A stretch of DNA of 9,953 bases from JAOAFX01 sp965649105 (GTDB lineage: Bacteria; Hydrothermota; Tepidihabitantia; SM23-42; JAOAFX01). Below, one piece after another: positions 1 to 7,107 of the stretch; position 1 is the stretch's first letter, and each line of letters begins with the position of its first letter. Below the pieces are notes generated by a model that did no database searches, had not been told where the DNA came from, and saw only the letters and a list, made by a program, of their open reading frames with translations. The stretch lies in assembly GCA_965649105.1 (NCBI GenBank), contig CBFGJP010000090.1, forward strand, positions 1-9,953, read 5' to 3'. A program made the translations under genes and the position numbers.

Positions 1-461
1 TACTCCAGAAATATTCAACCTTAACCAATGTTGATTTATACAACATCTTACTCAATAAAGCAGACCGTCCGCCCCAGGGAGGTTTTTATCCGAATAATAA
101 CTATGGCTGGGGAAGGTTGAATATTCATTCTGCACTACATTCTTATTCAATTGATGAATACGCATTAAGGCAGAAAACAAATATTCAGCTTTCGGTTTAT
201 CCAATTCCTTTCAGCAATGAAACAATGATAATCTATCAAGGGCTTAGGGCAACAAATAAAGTAAGTCTAAATATTTATGATGCTGCGGGCAGACAGGTAA
301 AAAAATTTGATACGGATCAGGGTGGCGGAATTAAACCATTTAACGAAATCAAGTGGGATGGCACTGATGCAGGTGGCAATAGATTATCTGGGGGTGTTTA
401 CTTTGTTGAATTAAAACAGGCAAAAGAACGGCTATTACATAAAATTGTCATAATAAGATAA
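1..461 (+). CDS. C-terminal part of a secreted protein, probably a subtilisin-like (S8) peptidase, with FlgD-like sorting domain (5' end outside window)
   Basis: The frame is open from base 3 with no stop and no convincing start, so the gene begins left of the window; 152 residues and a TAA stop (459-461) are visible. The first 45 or so residues contain N-N-N-Y-G-W-G-R-L-N, preceded by a helix-like stretch and L-L-N-K-A-D. That resembles the last helix and the YGWG(R)(L/I)(N/D) tail at the end of S8 subtilase catalytic domains. No catalytic residue is visible, so the protease call is inference. From about residue 60 a FlgD-like Ig/type IX-sorting-like domain follows: V-Y-P-I-P-F, then L-N-I-Y-D-A-A-G-R, I-K-W-D-G-T-D and L-S-G-G-V-Y-F, ending in basic residues. 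This domain type ends many exported proteins of FCB-group bacteria. It is convergent with the operon on the other strand. The domain call is firm; the enzyme class is moderate. Confidence 0.7.
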   Translation, partial: LQKYSTLTNVDLYNILLNKADRPPQGGFYPNNNYGWGRLNIHSALHSYSIDEYALRQKTNIQLSVYPIPFSNETMIIYQGLRATNKVSLNIYDAAGRQVKKFDTDQGGGIKPFNEIKWDGTDAGGNRLSGGVYFVELKQAKERLLHKIVIIR

Positions 462-516
462 AATAATAACTTTAAACTATCACATAATCCTCCTTTATGA
501 AACGGATATTTAGAAA

Positions 517-544
517 AAAGGGCGTGGCAACAGCCACGCCCTTT
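517..544. terminator. Bidirectional intrinsic terminator between convergent genes
   Basis: A perfect 12-bp stem (AAAGGGCGTGGC at 517-528 with its exact complement at 533-544) encloses a 4-nt loop. On the minus strand the stem runs into a tract of six T, so it is a textbook terminator for the operon ending at 577. On the plus strand it is followed by only three T, giving a weaker terminator for the gene ending at 461. Confidence 0.92.
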
Positions 545-576
545 GAATAAAAACCCGAAGGTTTGCGTTTAAGACA

Positions 577-1575
577 TTATCTTACGACTATCTTCCCATT
601 TGCATTCAATTCCGGGCTGATGAATCTGTAGAAATAAACGCCGGATTTAACCCGATTGTTATTGTTATCAAGAAGATTCCATTCCACGGTTTGATTTATA
701 CCATTCCCTAAGCCTTCAATCCTTTTAATCTCGCGCCCAAGAATATTAAAAATCAGGATTTTCCATTCAACACCTTGATTGATGCTAAAATAAAACTTTG
801 TGCCATTAACACAGGGATTAGGAAGGGGATTAATTTCTGACCCTACTCTTTCATTCTTAGATTCTTCAATTCCAGTCAGATCTGTTACTTTAATAAATCC
901 CGCCTGATATACCTCTCGTGTAGAATTATTCTGTATCCAGGTCACAATTTTACAACGATTGACATTCCAGCCGGATTGAATTGTGAAGTTCTGCGAGACG
1001 GTTACGGAATCACCGGCAGGGATTATTACCTGCTGACCAATCTGGTTGGGAACATAATCCCGTGCCACATGATTATGCCACTGGTCTCCATACGGAGTGA
1101 CATAATAGATACTATCTTCAGTGATAACGAAATAGACATAGGCAGTGACTGATGCGGTAGAATCATTGTAGTATCGTGCATAGATTGTGCCAGAACCCGA
1201 GCCATATGTGCCCCACATTGTAGTGCGCATCGGTGCAGGCTGATTCATCCTTGCTACAATATATGATTGCCAGGAAGTATAAGAACTACCCTTTGGTGTT
1301 CCATCAAGGATAAGATTTGGTGTATACCAGTTTGAACTTGGGTAATATTGCATCCTTGCATATGCCTCGGGAGAGTATAAAGGATAACTACTGGAAAGAT
1401 GCATCTCAATGGCTGCAATGCGTGTAGGGTATTGAATACAGATGTTGTCCAGCGTACCGCTGGCTGCTGGACAACTCGGTCAGCCCTCTTGGTAAAACTC
1501 TTCACACAATACAACCCGCTGGGCAGAAAAACCGAACACTACAACGCCCAGCAGTAAGAATAAGTATTTTTGCAT
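577..1575 (-). CDS. Exported Omp28-like/thioredoxin-fold selenoprotein with UxxC motif (paralogue 2)
   Basis: The protein has 332 residues if the UGA at 1482-1480 is read as Sec. The start at 1575 follows a strong AGGAGG (1580-1586) and opens a signal peptide (residues 1-18, F-S-A|Q). The mature N-terminus R-V-V-L-C-E-E-F-Y-Q-E-G-U32-P-S-C35-P matches the Omp28/thioredoxin-like pattern VLxExFTGxxCxxCP, with the UGA at the first Cys of CxxC. A cis-Pro-type segment Y-T-P86-N-L-I-L-D-G follows, as in thioredoxin folds. Residues 110-245 form an Omp28-type beta domain (V-I-T-E-D-S, A-R-D-Y-V-P, C-K-I-V-T-W-I-Q-N). Residues 248-332 are an FlgD-like sorting domain starting L-P-N-P. The stop is TAA. 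Expected role: thiol-selenol oxidoreductase outside the cytoplasm (inference). It is last in the operon, 86 nt after the propeller gene, with its own promoter in that gap. Without recoding, only a 31-residue peptide and a headless C-terminal ORF would remain. Pseudogene status is the alternative, made unlikely by the equivalent paralogue at 5933-6967. Confidence 0.85.
1444..1482 (-). promoter_or_regulatory. Sec UGA codon (1482-1480) with downstream SECIS hairpin
   Basis: After the in-frame UGA, the RNA can form CCAGCG-GTA-CGCTGG (1463-1449), aligned codon for codon with the hairpin of the paralogue at 6823-6859. Its loop starts 23 nt after the UGA. A longer competing stem pairs GTTGTCCAGC (1475-1466) with GCTGGACAAC (1453-1444), a perfect 10 bp closing a 12-nt loop whose second base is G. 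Both fit published bacterial SECIS models (short loop, G among its first two bases, about 16-37 nt after UGA; figures from memory). This is not a transcriptional site but a co-translational recoding element inside the CDS. Confidence 0.8.
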
Positions 1576-1598
1576 AAAGCCTCCTTGCTTTCTTTAAA

Positions 1599-1626
1599 AT
1601 TCTACCTAATTTTTTATGTTTGTCAA
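1599..1626 (-). promoter_or_regulatory. Internal sigma70/sigmaA-type promoter for the last operon gene
   Basis: On the minus strand, a perfect -35 TTGACA (1626-1621), a 16-nt spacer and a -10 TAGAAT (1604-1599, five of six consensus bases) precede the ATG at 1575. The short leader contains the AGGAGG ribosome site. It would let the second thioredoxin-like gene be expressed apart from the full operon. Confidence 0.7.
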
Positions 1627-1661
1627 CGATTAATTATTTAACCTCCAGAAATAATCCATTT

Positions 1662-3914
1662 TTATCTAAGCATTATTACTTCCTCAATTTCAGTAAAATC
1701 ACCAATATCAAGTCGCAGAAAGTAGATACCTGCAGGTAATTTGTGCCCAGCGTCATCGGTACCAAACCAGGTAATACTGGATTCACGATTCAGGATACAG
1801 GATTCAAGATTAAATGACTTAACAACGCGACCCGAAATATCATATATCTTCAAACGAATATCTTGCATCCGGTATCCAGCATCATGTATCATGCATCTGA
1901 TATTTATTTTATCTCTGAATGGATTCGGGGTAACCTGTAAAGATATTTTCTGGATATCGTCTGAGTCAGATTCTTCCGTTCCAACCTGAAGGCTCCAGCG
2001 ATACATCCCTGCGCCATTTGTGCCGCAGAATAACCAGTTATTAGGATAGATTCCAAGAGAGGTTGTGTTAGTGGTCAGCAGTCCTGTATTCATCAATGTC
2101 CAGCCACCACCACCCGTTGTACTTTTGTAGATACCGTTCGTGGTCGCAGCATAGATTTCATTCTCATTTGATGGATTTATTAGCACTGCCTGAACATTTG
2201 CTGACAAACCTGTGCTTGTCCAGTTTGCACCAGCATTTGTTGATTTATAGACGCCAGAAGAAGTCCCTGCATAGATTGTGTTCGCCGTGGTAGAAGCAAT
2301 TTTTATATCATAAACAGTCCCACTCAATCCGGTATTAGAGAGGGTCCAGTTTACACCACCATTGGTAGTTTTGAAGAGGTAACCGTTATAACCACCTGCA
2401 TAAACGACATTGGAATTACTTCTATCTATTGCCAGGGCATAACACATACAATAGTCGGCGGTTAGCGTATCCCTTTCCCAGGTTGTGCCACCATCTGTGG
2501 ATTTAGATACAGCCATTACATAAGTCGTCCCGTTATATATATATCCACCAGTATATATTACTGAACTATTATTGGGGTCAATCGCCATTGCACCACCATC
2601 AGTATAAAATGCATCTAACGCATTTGACCAGACGGTCCCGCCGTCTGTGCTCCTGTAGAGCTCAGCATTCCCTCAACCACTCCCTTCTAAGGCATAAACA
2701 AGATTCGGGTTATTGTAAGCCACCACGAATTCACAGATATTACCACATCCTACCGGTGTTGGTAATTGAGTCCAGTTTGTTCCAGAATTTGTTGTCTTGA
2801 AAACGCCGACTTCGGCAAATGAGGTATAGATCGTTGAAGGTGATGAAGGTGCATTGGCGAAAGATAATATGGCGCCCATATTCAAATTATTATTGATGCT
2901 TGTCCAGGTATTGCCACCGGTTGTTGTCTTGAATATCCCTTTGTTATTTCCTGCATATACATTGGCGGCATTCTGTGCACTTACGGCAAGCCCATAGATA
3001 TAACTACCACTCAAACCACTACTCACAGAAGTCCAGGTTGCACCCGCATTTGTAGTTTTATAAACTTCACCATAACAACCTGAATAAGCAATGTCGGGAG
3101 ATGCTACACTTGTAGCCATGCTATAGTTATAGTAATTTGTGGAAACCCTTGTCCATGAATTTCCACCATCAGTTGAACGCATAATACCCTTCAGGTATGT
3201 TCCGGCGTAGACAATATTAGAATTTGTTGGATGAACAGCAAGAGAATAAATATAATAGGCGTTCTGGAATACTGTATCAGTAGATACATTTACCCAATTA
3301 ACACCTCCATTAGGTGATTTGTAGATTCTGGGAATGTAAGATGTAGTATAAGAATAGCCACCGACATAAATCGTATTGGGATTTAGGCGGTCAACAGCAA
3401 GGCAATACCCATAGTTTGAAGAGCCTGAAGTATCCATAACTGTGGTTGTCCAGTTTACCCCGGAATCTGTGCTTTTGAAAAATGCAATGCCCCACTTTGT
3501 TCCAGTATAACTCATACCAGCAGCAAGAACAGTTGCGGGCGTTGTCGGATGGACAGTAATGCCGTAAATGTATTTGTTGTTCATAGAGGTTGATAACCAA
3601 TTGATACCGCCATCGGTTGAACGATATATTACATGTCCGCTTCCTGCGTAAAGTTTATTATCATTTGTTGGGTCAATTGCCATACAATATGCCTGATTTG
3701 GAATTGCACCCATTGTGATCCATGATGAACCTCCGTCAGTTGATTTTGCTACTATTGTCGGGTTTGCATTTGAGCCTACATATACTATGTTATCGTTCGT
3801 TTGAGAAACGACCATACAGCGAATATTGCCACCATAAGGACCTATTGCTTGCCACTGGGCAAACGACAGAGAGGCAAGCACTAAAACTATCAAGACAAAC
3901 TTATTGCTATTCAT
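1662..3914 (-). CDS. Exported 13-repeat BNR/YCF48-type beta-propeller selenoprotein with FlgD-like C-terminus
   Basis: The protein has 750 residues when the UGA at 2675-2673 (residue 414) is read through. The start at 3914 has a purine-rich GGGGG ribosome site and a signal peptide (1-19, S-F-A|Q). Thirteen copies of a (K/R)(S/T)T(D/N/T)(G/A/S)GxxW motif are visible, eight before and five after the UGA, each preceded by (I/V)Y-(A/V)G-type strands. This is typical of sialidase-like/VPS10/YCF48 propellers and probably forms two propellers. Sec lies in G-S-G-U-G-N, in the loop between strand V-Y-A-L and L-Y-R-S-T-D-G-G of repeat 9, so the repeat register continues across the UGA. Residues 660-750 are the FlgD-like sorting domain (T-P-N-P-F, L-P-A-G-I-Y-F), which carries two heptanucleotide-repeat insertions. 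The stop is TAA. It starts 38 nt after the lectin-like gene. Function is unknown; surface binding or scaffolding is plausible. A nonsense mutation or assembly error is the alternative. Confidence 0.8.
1780..1814. repeat. Heptanucleotide tandem repeat, unit GATTCAN, five units
   Basis: Units starting at 1780, 1787, 1794, 1801 and 1808 read GATTCAC, GATTCAG, GATACAG, GATTCAA, GATTAAA. The array lies in the propeller gene's FlgD-like domain, where it encodes the segment around S-F-N-L-E-S-C-I-L-N-R-E-S. The period of 7 rather than 3 shows a DNA-level repeat, not protein-repeat selection. Confidence 0.75.
1858..1906. repeat. Heptanucleotide tandem repeat, unit G(C/T)ATCNN, five clear units plus degenerate flanks
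   Basis: Units at 1865, 1872, 1879, 1886 and 1893 read GCATCCG, GTATCCA, GCATCAT, GTATCAT, GCATCTG, flanked by decayed copies. They encode M-I-H-D-A-G-Y-R-M-Q-D-I in the FlgD-like domain. The unit family is the same as in the array at 4180-4242. Confidence 0.75.
1913..1952. repeat. 40-nt block nearly identical to 4249-4288
   Basis: The two 40-nt blocks differ at one base. They encode Q-K-I-S-L-Q-V-T-P-N-P-F-R at the start of the FlgD-like domains of the propeller and lectin-like genes. Identity at DNA level, in otherwise unlike genes, indicates recent duplication or gene conversion of the sorting domain. Confidence 0.8.
2629..2675 (-). promoter_or_regulatory. Candidate Sec UGA codon (2675-2673) with hairpin at longer spacing
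   Basis: Downstream of the UGA lies a perfect 7-bp stem CAGACGG-CGGGA-CCGTCTG (2647-2629), with G as second loop base. The loop begins after 32 nt, toward the upper end of the bacterial SECIS range I recall. The stem falls on the S-T-D-G-G-T-V-W motif and uses GAC, GGC, GGG, ACC and GTC codons, more GC-rich than other copies of the motif, consistent with selection for pairing. A nearer but weaker stem GCTC-TACAG-GAGC also exists. This is the least certain of the four recoding sites. Confidence 0.6.
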
Positions 3915-3952
3915 AAGACCCCCTTTTTATGTAATACTAACGGCTAATATAA

Positions 3953-5920
3953 TCATTCTATTTTTATTAATTTCTCAGTATGTTTAAGATTTTTCGTTTC
4001 AAGGTGAATGAAATAAATACCAGCAGGAAGTTTGTGCCCCATCTCATCGTCACCTGACCAGACAACCGTTGACTTTTGACCGTTTACCGTTAACCGAGAT
4101 AAATCTCTAACCAACCTGCCAGAAATATCATAGAGCTTCAAAGTGGCTAATGGTGGGATATGAGATGAGGAATAATCTGAAATCTGGTATCCGGCATCCG
4201 GCATCAGGTATCGGGTATCAGGCATCTGGTATCTGATTTCAGTCTTTCCTCTGAATGGATTCGGTGTAACCTGTAAAGATATTTTCTGCAGCTCTTCTTG
4301 CCTTTTTTCTTCTACAGGCACCTGGAATATTCCAAAGAAATGGAGTATGGAATCCAGCAGCGCGGCACGGGTTGATACACCGCCACCATCAACCAAAGCG
4401 CCGAGTTCAAAAGATGTGCCAACAGTCCGATATGTTCCAGCATCACGCGCAACTCCACAATCATAACCCTGGTCAACATCCTTAAATATCAAAAATGAAC
4501 CTGTTCCGCTCGGGCTTATCCAATCCATATAATTATTTTCACCGGCATAGTTGAAATACATCTGGTTTGTGAATGTGCCTGTCTGCCCCTGTATGGGACC
4601 TAAATCATAACTCCCATCCGCAGTAGCATTTATCCCGAATAGTGGGCAGAAATTATAGCCACCTATCAATGGGTCATAATACCAGACATCGCCACCTTCA
4701 AGATAGAGCCTGCCACCGCTATTAACATAGTTAACGAGTGCGGTTGCCTCAGGGCTTGAAGAACCTATGATATAATTGTTGGGATATATTCCTACGCAAA
4801 CGAGTATTGCTCTATATATCCCAAGGTCTGTCGTTGGAAGGGTTGTTGAATAGAACCCACTATAACCCAGCGATGTGAGTATATTATGCATTGTTTGTCC
4901 CGGGGTTGGAGTTGGGTCTGGATTCCACACAAGATAGTGATACGAGCCAACCACAAGATTAAAGAAGAATGTATCTGCAAAGGTGCCTTGGGTCGTTATC
5001 AGACGAAATTGAGCAGTATGCCCCTGTGGTGTTGATGAACTGACATTGACGACATAAGGGTCAGAAATATTCTCCTTTGTGCTATCAATGAGGATTGTAC
5101 CAAAGTAGCCTGAATTATCCGTAATAGTAATATAAGGACTCGTTGTTGAAAGTGTAGAATTCAGATTTGTGAAATTTGCCCCGCCAATATTTTTTAGAAA
5201 CGCGGTGATATTTGCCGTCTCACCCGGATCCAATCTTCCATTATTATTTCCCATCGGGTCATAAACTTTAGACTTTATAAATGTAAGGTAAAGCTGCGTT
5301 CCTGTATAATTCAATTTTATATCATCGGCGAAGACCTTCGCCAGTTGTGATGCCCCTCAACAAGTGTGGGCAGTAGTATCATATAACGCAATTTCTATCT
5401 TCTTAACATTTGCCGGATTCACTCCAGGCAGGTTTCCCAGTTCGCTCTGAAGATTGAATGAATAATTATGCCATAGAGAATCTTCCACAGTTATTAAATG
5501 ACAGGTTGGAGTATTCTGCCAGGGGCAGGGAGAAGTGAATTGACAGATCCTTGTTTCACCCAGAAAACTTCCTGAGGAATTACGATAAATTATCATTAGT
5601 GCTGCCGCACCATAAGTTAGTGTATCTGCATTGTTGTCATATGCATATAATTTTATCTTGGCTGAAAAATTAAATTCGCTCGGTGTTGTAATATCAATCG
5701 TCTGAGAGAGTCTTGCGAATCCATTTCCTGAACCTTTCTCTACACGAACTTCATAATCAGGGTCTGGTTCATAGGTTGTTGCCCGGTCAATATATGTGTA
5801 TGAACCGCCCTGGGTTGCTGTCCAGCCCGTATTCAATACTTCTTCAAAATCACCATTGATGAGCCAGTTGCCCGCGCTCAAAAACCCGAGCATAAATATT
5901 AGTGTTAAGAGATATTTCAT
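3953..5920 (-). CDS. Exported lectin-like multidomain selenoprotein with vicinal Cys-Sec and FlgD-like C-terminus
   Basis: The protein has 655 residues with the UGA at 5359-5357 read as Sec188. The start at 5920 has a near-perfect AGGAGG site and a signal peptide (1-16, F-L-S-A|G). Domain 1 (17-202) begins N-W-L-I-N-G-D-F-E, like carbohydrate-binding jelly rolls, and ends I-A-L-Y-D-T-T-A-H-T-C187-U188-G-A-S, then V-F-A-D-D-I-K-L. That last D-D-I strand is the usual final strand of such domains, so the domain is complete only if the UGA is read. About residues 203-324 form a CARDB-like Ig domain (N-G-R-L-D-P-G-E-T). About 325-532 resemble a class I glutamine-amidotransferase/C25-associated fold (L-V-N-Y-V-N-S-G-G-R-L-Y-L-E-G-G-D), with no evident catalytic set. 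Residues 552-655 are FlgD-like and contain a heptad-repeat insertion. It ends at TGA, with an in-frame TAG three codons downstream. It starts 12 nt after the first thioredoxin-like gene and is certainly co-transcribed. T-C-U-G resembles the redox tail G-C-U-G of animal thioredoxin reductase, so redox activity is plausible (inference). Confidence 0.85.
4180..4242. repeat. Heptanucleotide tandem repeat, unit G(C/T)ATCNG, seven clear units plus two degenerate
   Basis: Units start at 4187, 4194, 4201, 4208, 4215, 4222 and 4229 and alternate GTATC and GCATC cores; flanking copies at 4180 and 4236 are decayed. Because 7 and 3 are coprime, the DNA repeat yields a 7-residue protein period (Y-Q-M-P-D-T-R, Y-L-M-P-D-A-G, Y-Q-I-S-D-Y-S). 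It is inserted in the FlgD-like domain of the lectin-like protein. Confidence 0.85.
4249..4288. repeat. 40-nt block nearly identical to 1913-1952
   Basis: This is the partner of the block in the propeller gene, with one mismatch. In both genes it lies next to a heptanucleotide array of the same unit family, so the duplicated cassette may include both. Confidence 0.8.
5323..5359 (-). promoter_or_regulatory. Sec UGA codon (5359-5357) with canonical GGUC-loop SECIS hairpin
   Basis: A perfect stem GGCGAA-GGTC-TTCGCC (5342-5327) presents a GGUC apical loop 20 nt after the UGA. An outer CATC/GATG stem (5352-5349 with 5326-5323) is separated by a one-sided bulge of six bases and starts 4 nt after the UGA. 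The GGU loop and one-sided bulge match the architecture known for the E. coli formate dehydrogenase SECIS that binds SelB. This is the strongest of the four recoding signals. Confidence 0.9.
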
Positions 5921-5932
5921 AAGACCTCCTTT

Positions 5933-6967
5933 TTATTCAATTACAATCTTACCGGTGGCGCTAAAATCCTCAGTCACCACCCGGTAAATATAGACCCCAG
6001 AGGTCAATCTCTTACCCTGGTTATCTTTTAGATTCCATTTTATCATCTTTGTATTATTTGATAATCTATTAATCCTCCTTCCTGTGCAATCAAATATTGA
6101 AATTTCGCAATTTGTTACATAAGGCAGTTTGAAATAGATATCCTTATTGTGCAGGCAGGGATTGGGTATAACCTGAACCGTTGTTTTTTCATATTTCCTG
6201 ACCATTCCCTCATTTATTCCAAGTTCAAGCAGATTCACCATTGCACCCTGCCAGATTTCCTTTGTTGAATCTGGTTGCATAACATCATTTTGGATCCAGG
6301 TTTTGATCTTACAGTGGGTTTTATCCCAGTTTGGATGTGTAGTAAAAGGCATCGTTATGGTAATTGAATCACCTGAAGGAATGGAAACAATTGTTCCATT
6401 ATGGTCAGGAACATAATCCCTGGGTACATTACAATGCCAGGTTGCGCCATTTGGTGCCGGATAAAATAGACTATCTTCAGTTATTACAATAATCACACGT
6501 CCGCTAATTGCTGCACTTGAATCATTCCTGAATGTCGCATATAAGACACCTGAATTACTACTTGGTGAATATTCACCATCAAGGTATATTGTCACTGGTG
6601 CGGGCTGATTCATTCTATTGACAATCTTTGATTCCCATTGGGTATAATCCATCTCTCCATGTTGATTGCCATCATACCAGAGCCAGGGCGAAACATACAT
6701 TCCATAAAATGGTGGTGGATAATAATGGATTCGGTCATATCCTTCCTGCAAAAAGAAGGAATCACCTGCAGGATAATGAACATCTACTGCGGCAACTTTT
6801 CCTGGATGATTGAGAACTATCTGTGCCAGTGTCCCACTGGCTGCACCACAAGCACTTCAGCCCTCGTCAGTTATCATCTCCGCAACCACAACCCTTTGTG
6901 CAGCAGATGAAAACTTGAGTATAATAAGAGCTAATGAAGATATTACAATCAATTTTATGGTTTTCAT
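5933..6967 (-). CDS. Exported Omp28-like/thioredoxin-fold selenoprotein with UxxC motif (paralogue 1, first gene of the operon)
   Basis: The protein has 344 residues with the UGA at 6859-6857 read as Sec37. The start at 6967 is preceded by GGGAG (6979-6975) and gives a signal peptide with K at 2 and 5 and a long hydrophobic core (cleavage near S-S-A-A|Q24). The mature protein begins R-V-V-V-A-E-M-I-T-D-E-G-U37-S-A-C40-G-A-A-S-G-T-L, the same layout as the paralogue at 577-1575. A cis-Pro-type V-S-P94-W-L-W-Y-D-G follows. The Omp28-like beta domain (V-I-T-E-D-S, P-R-D-Y-V-P, C-K-I-K-T-W-I-Q-N) covers about 125-250, and the FlgD-like domain starting I-P-N-P spans 266-344. The stop is TAA. Predicted activity is thiol/selenol-disulfide exchange outside the cytoplasm. 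The two paralogues differ clearly in the beta and C-terminal domains yet keep the UGA at the same site, which argues strongly against decay. Cys insertion at UGA is the main alternative. Confidence 0.87.
6823..6859 (-). promoter_or_regulatory. Sec UGA codon (6859-6857) with SECIS hairpin
   Basis: A perfect 7-bp stem GCCAGTG-GGA-CACTGGC (6841-6825) has a GGA loop starting 22 nt after the UGA; an extra TG/CA pairing can extend it across a small internal loop. Compared with the paralogue hairpin (CCAGCG-GTA-CGCTGG), one pair is U-A here and C-G there, a compensatory change that preserves the stem. Confidence 0.88.
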
Positions 6968-7013
6968 TGTATTACTCCCATTATATATTATATAAGTGAC
7001 TCTTAACCATATA

Positions 7014-7052
7014 ATGTGGAAGAAGGCAGAGCCATAGAACCTTTTCCCACAT
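7014..7052 (-). promoter_or_regulatory. Leader hairpin 2 (13-bp stem, one mismatch)
   Basis: The minus-strand RNA pairs 7052-7040 with 7026-7014 over 13 positions, with one G-U and one A-C mismatch, around a 13-nt loop. It lies about 47 nt before the start codon, upstream of the ribosome site, so it could shape the leader without directly masking the site. Confidence 0.6.
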
Positions 7053-7107
7053 CATTTTTCCAATTGTGTCCCTTATCCGTTAATCTTAATTCTTTTTTCT
7101 TTTCCAG

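Noticed and set aside
1254..1514. Overlapping minus-strand ORF of 86 codons spanning the UGA at 1480, suggesting a frameshift
   Set aside because: It is out of frame with both halves of the Omp28-like protein. The correct frame has signal peptide, UxxC and downstream domain in continuous register.
3953..3955. Terminal TGA of the lectin-like gene as another Sec codon
   Set aside because: The protein already ends with a complete FlgD-like domain, only two sense codons would follow, and no hairpin is present.
577..6967. Genome-wide reassignment of UGA to Trp or Gly instead of selenocysteine
   Set aside because: Only four internal UGAs occur in about 3,100 codons, while TGG and GGN are used throughout. 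Two UGAs sit at the first Cys of CxxC, which fits neither Trp nor Gly, and hairpins follow each UGA. Insertion of Cys at UGA by a variant tRNA cannot be excluded.
577..6967. All four genes are pseudogenes or contain sequencing errors
   Set aside because: There are no frameshifts or other stops, domains and repeat register continue across each UGA, and two paralogues share the UGA at the same place.
6980..7000. Second TATAAT-like promoter just before the first operon gene
   Set aside because: TATAAT strings occur in an AT-rich run, but no -35 hexamer lies at proper spacing and the transcript would start on the ribosome site.
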